DNA of 64,000 bases from Prorocentrum cordatum (Eukaryota > Sar > Dinophyceae > Prorocentrales > Prorocentraceae): NCBI GenBank assembly GCA_963575745.1, contig CAUYUJ010011459.1:322501-386500 (forward strand), written 5' to 3'. Below, piece by piece: positions 45,701 to 53,130 of the stretch. Numbering within the stretch: the stretch's first letter is position 1; every line of letters starts with the position of its first letter. The notes beneath the pieces were generated by a model. That model had not been told where the DNA came from and made no database searches. It worked only from the letters and a program-made list of their open reading frames with translations. A program made the translations under genes and the position numbers.

Positions 45701-48700
45701 CTTGAAGGGCTCGTGGGCCGTCTTGGAGGCCATCTTGAGCGTCTTGGAGGCCTCTTGGGCCGTCTCGGGGGCCTCTTGGGGCCGTCTTGGGGGCCTCTTG
45801 GGCCGTTCTGGGGCCATCTTGGAGGCCTCTTGGGCGATCCTTGGGCGATCTTTGAGAGTTCTTGGGCCGTATCGGGCCGTCGGAAGGCCGAAACGAAGCA
45901 AATGTCAAAATCCTTCAGAAACCTCAGGAAAATCACTCTTTTTGTTCTTTTCTGGCCTTCCTGGAGGCCCTCTTGGAGGCCTCTTGGGCCGTCTTGGCAA
46001 GCTGCGAGCCACCTTCGGCCCTCTTGGTGAGCTCCTGGCCCGTCTGTCGCCGTCGGAAGCTGTTTCGGGGGCCTTTCTGGGCCGACTTGGGGCCCTCTTG
46101 GGGTGCTCCAGGGCCGTCTTAGAGGCCATCTTGGGCGTCTTCGAGGCCTCTTGGGCCGTCTTGGCGCCCTCTTGGGGCCGTCTCGGGGGCCTCTTGGGCC
46201 GTCATGGGGCCGTCTTGGGGGCCTCTTGGGCGATCTTGGGGCGACCTTGGGGGCCTCTGGGGCCGTCACGGGCCGTCGGAAAGCCGAAAAGGCACAAATG
46301 CCAAAATCCTTCAAAAACCCAAGGGAAATCAATGAATTTGGCCTCGTCGGCCCTTCCTGGAGGACCTCTGGGAGGTCTCGTGGGCCGTATTGGAGGCCTC
46401 TTGTGGGCCTTTTGGGCCGTCTTAGACCATATTGAGGCCATCTTGGGCCGTCTTGGATGCATCTTGGGGCCATCTTAGCCGTCTTGGAGGCCATCTTGAC
46501 TGTCTTGGAGGCATCTTGCAGGCCATCTTGGGCCATCTTCGCGATTTGTTGAGGATGTCCCGAGCGAAACGGCCGTTTTGGGCATTGACTGATGCAGTTT
46601 CCGGGTGGCCGGCGGGACGGGCCGGAGCCCATTGGGGAGTTCTTTTGGGAAAAAGGACCAAAACCAAAACCGAGAGGGTTCAGCACGCCAGGCACCCCTG
46701 TGATGAATCAACAGGGGGCGGCGGATCGAGTGGCCTTCGGCCCATCCCGCCACCGTGCCTGGGTTGTGCTCAGATGCCACGGCTCGTGGCAGGAGGAGGA
46801 GGAGGAAGCCTATTGGATGTTCGTTGGGATCACGTGGGGGGCTTCTCGGGGGCCTCTGGGAGGCAATTTGGACGCCTCTTGAGGGCCGTCTGGGGGCCTC
46901 TTTTGGGGCCTCTTGGGGGCGTCTTGGTGCCCTCTGGGCGCCTCTTGGGGCCTCCTGGGCGCCTCTTGGTGCGGAAGGCTGGGATATTCGGTTCGAGCTC
47001 CTCCTTTCGGAACCGTCTTGAGGCCCTCTTGGGCCGTTTTGTGCGCGGCTTGGGCTGTCTTGGGGCCGTCTTGGGTCGTTTGGGGGCCCTCGGGCCGTTT
47101 TGGTGCGGTCTTGTGAGCCTCTGGAGCCGTCTGGGAGCGTCGGGAAGCCGAAAAAGCGAGAGCGCCAAAATCTACCAAAGACCCAATGGAAATCAATGAT
47201 GTTGGCCTCTTGGGGCTTTCTTGGGAGGCCTCTTGGGGACCTGTGAGGGCGTCTTGGAGGCCTCGTGGGCCGTCCGGGGGCCATCTGGGGCGTCTCGGGG
47301 CGATCGTTCGGCGACTCGAGGCCGTCTTGGGCAGTGCTGGAGGCCTCTTGGGAGCCCTCTTGGCCCGTCCTGGAGCCCTCTCAAGTCCGAAACAGTCATG
47401 CGACCAGACGCGGGGGAATCGCGGGGGAACAACGGGCCGCCCAAGAAAATGTGGCCTGAGAGGCTCGGAACCCTGTAAGAACTCCTCAGGAGTGGCGACT
47501 GAGGCTCAGTGGGGTAGTGGAAGGACCTGGGGATACGCCCACTCCTTGCCCAGTGGCACGGTGGCGGATGCATGCCCTTGTTGGGCGTGGTCCGGGCCCA
47601 ACCTGAACCATGGCCCGGGATGGGCATGGGCATCACGATTCGGAGCCACCCAAACATACTAATATTGCGTGTGTGTCGCCCCAAAAGGGGCGACGTGCGC
47701 GCCGAGACATCTAAGAGCATGTGCTCCGTGGCGTGCGCTCTTTCTGGCCAGACCGCTCCGGAAACGATCCACTGCAGGATGGTTGCATTGCATGCTCGGG
47801 TCGGACGCACGCCTCCCAGGAGGACACATAGCATTGGTATGTTCTACAGGCCTCGGAAAAGTAGCGAACATTCATGCCACATTCCGTCTGTCAACGCCTC
47901 CCCTTCCCACCAATGTTTCAAGTTGGCGGTGGGTCCGGTGAGTTCCACCTCGACCGCAGTCTCCCCCGCGCGTGCCAACTTTGAGTTTGGGGGGAGGGGG
48001 AGTGTTCAGCAGTTCTCTCCCTCTACCGCAGTGCGCCCCAGTGATGGGCGGTCAGGTGCAGCACCGAGCCGCGCAGCTCGCGCTGTCTGCCGAGGCGGAG
48101 GCTGCCTCTCTCGACCTTGCCGACCCCGGGGCCCTGCTGGCGGGGCTCGACGTCGACAGCAGCGTCCCGCCGGCCGTCGGCTTCGCGGGCGGTCGGCAGC
48201 AGGCGCAGGCCAGGCTCGAGGCCGACCGGCGGTTGGCCCCAACCAAAATGAAGTCGGGCATGCCCCTCTACAGAAGGAGGATTCAAAAATAGTCAGAAAA
48301 TAGTAGAGGAGCGATGTTTCGAGTATTTGTTGACTATGTTTGAATTTGTTTTGAGTATTCTTGATTTGTCCCAAATCCGCCTATAGGGGGGACATGCCCG
48401 ACCTAAAACAAAAAAAGAAAGCCTTGCACGGCCACGGCCATGGCTGCCGCCATGCATGGTGAGCCACATGAGCCGTGCCTGGGGTCTCAACCGCGGGTCA
48501 GCAGGCGTTCTTGCCGAAGCTGCGCTCGTACGGCAGCGGGAAAGCGAACGACCCGTCGGTGCAGGACAACTCGTTCCTGTCTCCCTATTTGCATTTTGGG
48601 CACATCTCCCCCGTGGAGCTCGGCTTATCCGTCTGGGGGGCGGCTCAGCGGCTGGACGAGGGTTGCAAAGCCAGCGCCCCAGCCTTTGCAGTTCCTGCTT

Positions 48701-49605
48701 CGGCGGGGGGAGTCGCGAATGGTGCAGCAGCCTTTCTCGAGGAGCTGATCGTCCGGCGCGAGCTTGCCCGCAATTTCTGCCATTATTGTGATTCGTACGA
48801 TACCTTTGATTGCTTGCCATATTGGGCCCAGGAGACGCTGCTGCAACACATGAGCGATAGGCGCAGCCACACGTATTCTTTTGAGCAGCTCGAGCGGGGT
48901 GAGACGCAGGACGATCTCTGGAATGCGGCGCAGTGGGAGATGGTGGTGACAGGCCACATGCACAATTACATGCGGATGTACTGGTGCAAGCAGTTGATCG
49001 TTTGGGTCGAAGATCCCAGGGTTGCATTCCGCTGGGCAGTGCGCCTCAACAATAAGTACTCGGTGGACGGCCGGGACGAGAACGGTTACATGGGCATCGC
49101 CTGGTGCTTCGGGCACCACGACAGACCCTTCCCCGAGCGGCCCGTCTTCGGTACCGTCAGGCCGATGACCCGGAACGGCCTGGCGTCGAAGTTCAACATG
49201 CCCCGCTACCAGCAGCTCGTGCAGCGGAAGTGCCGCGAGGCCGCGAAGGCGGAGCCCCGGGTGCTGCAGCTCGTCCCGAGCGCCGCGCTTGGCGGAGCCG
49301 CGCTGCTGCGGCTCCTGGCGGCGCCGCCGCCGGCCGCAGACCGCGCGGCGCTGGACGCGGCGCGCCGCGGCCGCAGCCGCAGCCCGGCGCCGGCCGCCAG
49401 GCAGCCGGGCGGGGACGGCAGCGCCGCCACCGCGCTCCGGCCCGCCGCCGGAGGGGCGCCCGCGAGAGGGGCCGGTGGCTCGGAGGGTGCTAAGTCCACA
49501 CTGAGTATGCAAAATCCCGTATTATTCGCCCCCCCCCCTAAAAACCCGCCCCCCTCCAAATGCGACCTAACATTCCGGACCCCCCTCTTCGAGGGGGCGC
49601 CTTAA
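36659..49605 (+). CDS. PHR: class II CPD photolyase, at least six exons
   Basis: A light-driven flavoenzyme that splits cyclobutane pyrimidine dimers in DNA. Class II hallmarks appear in order across exons: an N-terminal photolyase fold (YVLLWVQQDVRA, then HAVEKAIQ), an FPDANERSLCFLLEGL segment, VETSVVVP joined to VELAS and ATLRPKLQRLLP, then LDVDSSV, the SPYLHFGHISP motif, RNFCHYCDSYDTF, DDLWNAAQWEM, MHNYMRMYWCKQ, YSVDGRDENGYMGIAW and HDRPFPERPVFGTVR. The coding length is about 1.8 kb (roughly 600 residues), longer than the usual 450-550, because of an Ala/Pro/Arg-rich C-terminal tail. Introns run from about 160 bases to 6.7 kb and are full of repeats. Several junctions fit only GC or GA donors. 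The gene appears intact, except that a few residues after HLR at the exon 2/3 junction are unplaced. The family assignment is confident; exact splice sites are inferred from protein alignment by eye. Confidence 0.9.
36829..36887. repeat. dispersed repeat in intron 1, shared with 39669-39725
   Basis: It starts 'aatggcgtttactaaacagc' and matches 'agtggcgtttaccaaacggc' in intron 2, continuing through a 'gccctgccct' block. It makes up about a third of the short intron 1. Confidence 0.6.
36955..37191 (+). CDS. PHR: photolyase exon 2
   Basis: It begins after the acceptor ctacag at 36954 with EANALSLPVLACYGLCERFP, then SLCFLLEGLRDAAAALASRG, VRLVCQRGAPPDVASGLARE and AACVVVDRGHLR. This is the FPEAN, LEGL, RG-x-PP and CDRGYLR series of class II photolyases. 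Third positions are nearly all G/C. The 3' boundary is uncertain by several bases: class II proteins have about six more residues (typically HQRxWR) between YLR and the start of exon 3, and these are not visible in either flank. Confidence 0.8.
37446..37610. mobile_element. palindromic MITE-like element, family C, copy 2 (in intron 2)
   Basis: The left end reads 'agcagatgaggtcggagg' and the right end 'cctccgaccccatctgttc', near-perfect inverted repeats that extend inward through 'atcgcgccgcaccgccgatg' and 'catcggcgatgcggcgcgat'. The middle carries 'ctcgatgtggagcccgactt', also seen in copy 3. Confidence 0.75.
37770..39390. repeat. G/T-rich minisatellite blocks in photolyase intron 2
   Basis: Repeated 'gggccgtcttggggcc', 'gcctcttgggggcctctt' and variants fill about 37770-37860, 37998-38580 and 38870-39390. 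Linkers with 'aaaatctttcaaaaacgtaa' (38388) and 'aaagcccaagaggcgcatgt' (39167) separate the blocks. A short stretch with no recognised repeat lies at 38650-38860. Confidence 0.8.
39391..40252. repeat. intron 2, distal part, with dispersed repeats
   Basis: It contains the second 'agtggcgtttaccaaacggc' copy (39669-39725) and a copy of the 'ggactcgctgcccgcgtcgc / gacgttgtccagtcgagac' repeat (about 39905-40015), which also occurs near 2955 and, reversed, near 61366. No other exon is apparent, although the few residues missing between exons 2 and 3 could come from an unseen microexon. Confidence 0.5.
40253..40315 (+). CDS. PHR: photolyase exon 3 (63-base microexon)
   Basis: Reads ELVQRLPGLRVLQVETSVVV then P, matching the class II segment ending in V-E-x-D-V-V-V-P. 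The acceptor is ccacag at 40247-40252. An upstream acceptor at 40228 would add VVHVGRPQ and is also possible. The next exon resumes with VELAS, so the exon ends after CCG at 40315 and the intron would start GCCGCA, a GC donor. Confidence 0.7.
40388..40433. repeat. 46-bp direct repeat flanking TCC tract and introner
   Basis: 'gacgtgggctcggggggagc' followed by 'cggggagcagtcaataatc' recurs at about 40842-40890 as 'gatgtgggctcggggggagc' and 'cggggatcaatcaatagtc'. The two copies bracket the TCC tract and introner copy 6. Confidence 0.65.
40437..40687. repeat. TCC microsatellite in photolyase intron 3
   Basis: About 250 bases of CTC/TCC with occasional CTT and CCC. It abuts the left end of the next element. 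Confidence 0.95.
40688..40839 (+). mobile_element. introner-like TIR element, copy 6 (in photolyase intron 3)
   Basis: The left end is worn (tgtctctctactggaggaat) and continues with the family motif 'tattcaaaagtagtagaac'. The right end reads ccgcctgcaggaggacatgc then ccaaccta. The left flank has been replaced by the TCC tract, so no target duplication can be seen. The element sits inside intron 3 (40316-41237) without touching either splice site. Confidence 0.7.
41238..41339 (+). CDS. PHR: photolyase exon 4
   Basis: Reads VELASPGREPAAATLRPKLQ then RLLPRFLAPLRETE. This is the class II V-E-x-A-S...T-x-R-P-K segment. The acceptor is cggcccag at 41237. The donor after GAG is GTGCCTGCC (41340), the only GT donor in the gene that fits the frame cleanly. 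Confidence 0.8.
41357..41520. repeat. hairpin-bearing dispersed repeat, copy 1
   Basis: It contains 'gatcgaagacgcccacggcg', then 'aatcaccgccgccccctgcc', then 'gatcgcccatgtggccgagc' and 'gacaagagctctgccaagct'. Other copies: about 43500-43690, 45455-45600 and, partial, 46685-46760. In the later copies 'gggggcggcgg' upstream pairs with 'ccgccgccccc' to form an 11-bp stem. Confidence 0.75.
43500..43690. repeat. hairpin-bearing dispersed repeat, copy 2
   Basis: It repeats 41357-41520 almost base for base ('tggccgagcgttgtgacaag', 'gctctgccaagctatcgga') and is followed by the same GGA tract and the same start of the minisatellite block. The pair indicates a segmental duplication with an offset of about 2.16 kb. 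Confidence 0.8.
45455..45640. repeat. hairpin-bearing dispersed repeat, copy 3
   Basis: 'cagcacgccaggcacccc', then 'ggcggcggatcgaagacgcc', then 'aatcaccgccgccccctgct'. Less similar after 45560. A fourth, partial copy lies at 46680-46760. Confidence 0.7.
47401..47666. other. intron 4 stretch with no recognised repeat
   Basis: About 265 bases of mixed composition between the minisatellite super-block and the next dispersed repeat. No exon signal. Confidence 0.4.
47667..48015. repeat. dispersed repeat, full-length copy (in photolyase intron 4)
   Basis: The left half matches 20863-21047 and the right half matches 11247-11416. It begins 'gtgtgtcgccccaaaagggg' and ends 'gggggagtgttcagcag', finishing about 17 bases before exon 5, so its C/T-rich end may supply part of the pyrimidine tract of the acceptor. 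Confidence 0.65.
48032..48220 (+). CDS. PHR: photolyase exon 5
   Basis: Reads MGGQVQHRAAQLALSAEAEA, then LDLADPGALLAGLDVDSSVP, then FAGGRQQAQARLE. This matches the class II stretch L-D-V-D-x-S-V followed by F-x-G-G-x-x-x-A-x-x-x-L-E. Acceptors at 48031, 48055 and 48061 are all in frame, so the first few residues are uncertain. The next exon continues AFLPKL, so the exon ends after GAG at 48220 and the intron would start GCCGAC, a GC donor. Confidence 0.75.
48251..48406 (+). mobile_element. introner-like TIR element, copy 7 (in photolyase intron 5)
   Basis: The left end tcgggcatgcccctctacag (48253) and right end ataggggggacatgcccgac then ctaa are near-complete inverted repeats. The 'ggaggattcaaaaatagtc' motif follows the left end. 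It occupies about 155 of the 284 bases of intron 5 (48221-48504) but neither splice site lies in it. Flanking duplication is unclear (at best caaaa). Confidence 0.8.
48505..49605 (+). CDS. PHR: photolyase exon 6 (catalytic and FAD-binding half, stop codon)
   Basis: Begins after the acceptor gtcagcag with AFLPKLRSYGSGKANDPSVQ, then FLSPYLHFGHISPVELGLSV. After an Ala-rich insert of about 27 residues come EELIVRRELARNFCHYCDSY, WAQETLLQHMSDRRSHTYSF, TQDDLWNAAQWEMVVTGHMH, NYMRMYWCKQLIVW, NNKYSVDGRDENGYMGIAWC and HHDRPFPERPVFGTVRPMTR. These hold the conserved Trp and Tyr residues and the DGRD-x-NGY motif of the FAD pocket. From about 49245 the protein becomes an Ala/Arg/Pro-rich tail with one RRGRSRSP patch, not typical of class II enzymes. 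The last 36 residues (from KSTLSMQNP) may be read-through into an unrecognised intron or untranslated sequence. Stop TAA at 49603. Confidence 0.88.
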   Translation, partial: AFLPKLRSYGSGKANDPSVQDNSFLSPYLHFGHISPVELGLSVWGAAQRLDEGCKASAPAFAVPASAGGVANGAAAFLEELIVRRELARNFCHYCDSYDTFDCLPYWAQETLLQHMSDRRSHTYSFEQLERGETQDDLWNAAQWEMVVTGHMHNYMRMYWCKQLIVWVEDPRVAFRWAVRLNNKYSVDGRDENGYMGIAWCFGHHDRPFPERPVFGTVRPMTRNGLASKFNMPRYQQLVQRKCREAAKAEPRVLQLVPSAALGGAALLRLLAAPPPAADRAALDAARRGRSRSPAPAARQPGGDGSAATALRPAAGGAPARGAGGSEGAKSTLSMQNPVLFAPPPKNPPPSKCDLTFRTPLFEGAP

Positions 49606-51289
49606 TAAACCAGACCCTGTAGGCTCAAACCCAAAGAAAGCGCCCCAATAAACCGGACCCCCCAGTTACACTTAAAAAACCGGCCCCGGGGGACGATTAA
49701 TGAGGGATTTGTAGTAAGTCCATACGGAGTGCTCGGTCTCCGTGTGGGCTGCATCACTCCGTCTGGACTCAGCCTCGCCAGAGGTGGCCGTGCTGGCAGC
49801 AGGGCGCCGAGGAGCAGTGCGGCGAAGGCGTGCGGCCTCGGCGGCCTGAGGCGCTTCCTTGTGCCTCGGGGCCAGGGCGCAGGACGGGGCTCGTTTCGAT
49901 TCCTCCGATTCGGCTCGATTCGATGTCGATGGCTCCCGATTCCGATTCGAGTCGGCTTCGCATTCCGATGTGGATTTCGATGTCTCAATGGAGACTTACT
50001 AGCCTGCCGATTTCTGCGGATTCGACTTCTCCCGACTCGGTTGCCGATTTTCCCCGATCCGATTAATTTCGATCGCCGCTCCGACATCGATTCGACTATG
50101 GGCTCTCTTGGAGGAGAGGTGCTGGTGGAGCCACGGCAGGAGCCTCAAGGAAGTGGCGACGCAGTCGAGGTCGTTGCGCTGGCAGCGGGCGGCTGCGTCG
50201 AAGAAGCCCATCGCTGGGCCTCCAGCCCTGTGGCTGGTGGCTGACGGTGATGGCGTCGCAGCGTCGGGCGCATCGCTAGCGGAAGGTTGTTAAGATGACG
50301 GAGACAGCGGTTGCGTTTGTTTTTATGGAAGGTTCGATTACCCAGAAGCCCCAATTCTTTCCAGTTCAGGAGATCGGCCTTGGCCCACAGAAACTAATAC
50401 ATGCATCCGTGGGGTGTCGGTGCCATACATCCAGACGAATACAGAGCATGATGTCTTATTTAGAGGGTTGACCACGACGTGTTGTGAATGTATAGGTTCC
50501 ATAAAACATGGCCCACGGTTTGACATATTATGTTTAGACCTTTGGGTTGTGATTACGAGTAGTTCTATTTATAGAGCTTTCGTGCAAATGGAATGTGCAC
50601 GCGTATCTGATTGTTCGCTGGATTAACTAAATTCTCTGCGTATTGTAGTCAGTCGAAAGGACTATTGTCTGTGGGGTCGGACGCAAAGGAGTTGGACGGG
50701 TTGGGCGGAGTGATGGCCAGCCGTGGGATCGGCCATGTCCAGGCCATGGGCCTAGCTCATGGTTTCGACATGACCCGTGGCGATGGCCATGGACATGGCA
50801 ATGGCCGACCTTATCGTTTATGCAGAGCGGTTGGGCATGGATCTGGGGATGCGGAGCGGCGGGGGGGGGGCTGGGAATAGGAGTGGGAGGAATGAGGAGC
50901 GAGGAGAAGTCTGAGATTTTGCTTGGTTTGTATAAGGCGTCGTTCTGGTTGTATGTCGAGGCGTGTGCAGCAGAGTGGGGATGTTGAGGTCGAGGGGGAC
51001 GACGAGGGCGATGGTGCGCAGGATTGGCATGGGAGTACAGATGAGGATGCAGATAAGAGGGATTAGCAAGAGAAAGAATGGAGGAGCAAGGAAAACGAGT
51101 GAAGGTAAACACGTGGTGAACGAATAGCTGCGAAACCTTGACGAGGCTCGTCTTAGCAATCCTTCACGCCTCGCGTATCCCCACCAGTCCATTCAGAAAC
51201 CCTGCCAATGGGAGTTGACGGAAAAAAGGGTTGAGGAGGCACATATAGTGAAACAAAGCAGGCAATCAGGGTGAACAGAGAGATCTCTG
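49606..51289. other. region downstream of photolyase, no gene seen
   Basis: About 1.7 kb. Bases 49606-49690 repeat 'aataaaccggaccccc'-like motifs three times. Bases 49890-50100 are rich in 'tcgattcgat' and 'ccgattcc' motifs. Bases 50715-50800 repeat 'catgg' motifs. No coding-like frame. Confidence 0.45.
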
Positions 51290-51960
51290 GGAACAAGAGG
51301 GGGCCTTGGAGGGCCTCTTCGGGCCATCCTTGGGGCCCGCGTTGGGGCGAGGGGAGGAGGAGGAAGAGGAGGACGAGGAGGAAGAAGATGACGACGACCA
51401 CGACGACGAAGATGAAAAAAAGGGAAGAGGAAGATGATGAGGGCAAGAACGATTAGGATGAGGACGAGGACGAAAAGGACGAAGAGGGCGAGGATGAGGA
51501 TAGAGTCCTCAAAATCGCCTCTTGGAGCTCTCTTACGGCTTTTTTGCTGGGTTTGGAGCTCTCTTGAGGCCATCGATCGAACGGGTGGTCTTTCATCTAG
51601 GTTGCCCCCCCCTCAAGAGCCTTCAAAACCGTATCGTGGTACTGGCTCTCTTGAGGGCGCTCGTGGGCGCTCTTGGGTCCCTCTGGGGGGGGGGAAGGCC
51701 TCTTGGGGTCCTCTTGGGGTTCTCTTGGGCCATCTTGAGGCCTCAGAAGCATATCTGAAGCAAAAAGGCGAGAAGGCACCAATCATTGGCCTCTTGGGGA
51801 GAGGTCCTGGCAGGGGCTCCGAGAGCACCTGGAGCCGAGTTGTGGTCATCGTTGGGCTTCTTGGAGGCATGTCGGAAGTTGTCTTGAGCCATCCTCGGCT
51901 ATATTGAGCCGTCTTGCAGGCTATCTTGGAACATTGGATACCCTCCTGGCGCCAAATTGG
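51290..51960. repeat. GGA/GAC tract and G/T-rich minisatellite block
   Basis: 'ggggccttggagggcctctt' opens the block. GGA, GAC and GAT runs span 51352-51505. 'gggcgctcttgggtccctct' and related units follow to about 51950, with a linker at about 51755-51790. Confidence 0.7.
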
Positions 51961-52689
51961 GCGAAACAAAGACCCTATGCCACCTCGCGGGGCCCCCGAA
52001 ACAACCTCAGGGTCGGGAGGTGGAGGGCACCCATCCCCGAATTGCAGGGGGGTGGGTTTTGGAAGAGAATGGGGAAGACCGTGCTAGACCACCTGCGCAC
52101 AGAGGGCTGGTGGTATTCTCGACGCTCCGCGTACCCCCAACCAGTTTTTGGCGCGGTCTCCAGCCGTTGGGCTGTGGTCTTGCCGCTTGGCCTGCGTCTC
52201 CAGCAGCTTGGCTGCTTTAATTATCTGGCACTGTGCCCCAGTTTGCTCGATTACCACGCCCTCTGGACTTTTCCTTGCGGGCCGCAGATCAAAAAAAAGT
52301 ACCCCCAACCAGCCCACCCAGAGACGGTCTCTTTGATCAGAGGGCTGTAGGGACACACGGTGTCGCAGAGAGCGGGGAGCCGCCCTCCAGTCTGCACACT
52401 CCTCGCGCCCTGAAGTCTTGAGCTCTTCGTGGCAGCGGACACACGTACAACACCAGAGTCGACCATCTCGAGCTGGGGGCTCTCTTGGGCAGCGTTTGCT
52501 GTCGTCTTGGTGCCCTCCCAGCGCCATCCTGGGGGCCATCGGGGGCCCTCGTCGGCCGGTCCATGAGACCGTCGATAGACAACGGAGGGGGGCCCTAACT
52601 TAGCCCCCCTTCCCTCGGGAGGGCGAGGAACGTCTTTAGGTAGTATTTTGGGGTGCTCGTAAGTGCTACAAGGTTTGCGGTGGAACCTT
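51961..52689. other. no gene seen
   Basis: About 730 bases. 'gtacccccaaccag' occurs twice (52131 and 52300). No supported gene. Confidence 0.45.
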
Positions 52690-52737
52690 CGTGGCCCGTA
52701 TTGCGAAGGCCTTACGGCCGGTGCCGCCGACCCTGAA

Positions 52738-52777
<40 letters not shown>

Positions 52778-53130
52778 CGCTCTTGGGGGCCTCTTGGGGG
52801 TAGTTGGTGGGCCTCTTGGGAAGCTCTTAGGGGCCGCTTGGAAGCCTCGTGGGGGTCTCTTGGGGCTTCCTGGGGGTCTCTTGGAGGGGGCCTGGGACGT
52901 CTTGGAGGCTTCTTGGACGGTCTTGGGGCTATCTTGGGCGTTTTCGGCCGATCTTTGGGCGACTCGGGGCCCTCTTGGGCCGTCTCGGGGGCCATCTTGG
53001 GCATTCGGACCTCATTTGGAGTGTTTTCGAGGTTTCTAGGCCGCCCGAGGAAAAACGAATCTGCCCCCCCCCCCCACCCCCCCGGGACCCCCCCCGGGAC
53101 CCCCCCCCCCGGGACCCCCCCCTCCTGGGG
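52690..53130. repeat. leader, GAC tract, G/T-rich minisatellite and C-runs
   Basis: The leader 'gaaggccttacggccggtgc' plus 'cgccgaccctgaa' (about 52705-52737) matches that at 25945. A pure GAC tract follows (52741-52778), then 'gcctcttgggggtagttgg'-type units to about 53040, then C-runs with 'gggacccccc' repeats (53066-53132). Confidence 0.75.

Larger units (their letters stand above)
41520..47400. repeat. G/T-rich minisatellite super-block in photolyase intron 4
   Basis: Dominated by 'gcctcttgggccgtcttgg' and variants in higher-order units of roughly 400 bases. Each unit ends in a linker such as 'gccgaaacgaagcaaatgcc' followed by 'aaatccttcaaaaaccca' and 'aaatcaatgaatttggcctc'. Linkers lie near 41950, 42370, 43080, 44100, 44520, 44935, 45890, 46290 and 47150. 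GGA tracts start sub-blocks at 41520, 43690 and 46790. Bases 42435-42560 hold a 12-bp 'gagatcgatagt' repeat and 42600-42720 a 'cgggaacccgg' duplication. Bases about 45330-45415 are A-rich with an (AC)n run. Gly/Leu/Trp and Pro/Arg frames here are artefacts. Confidence 0.8.
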
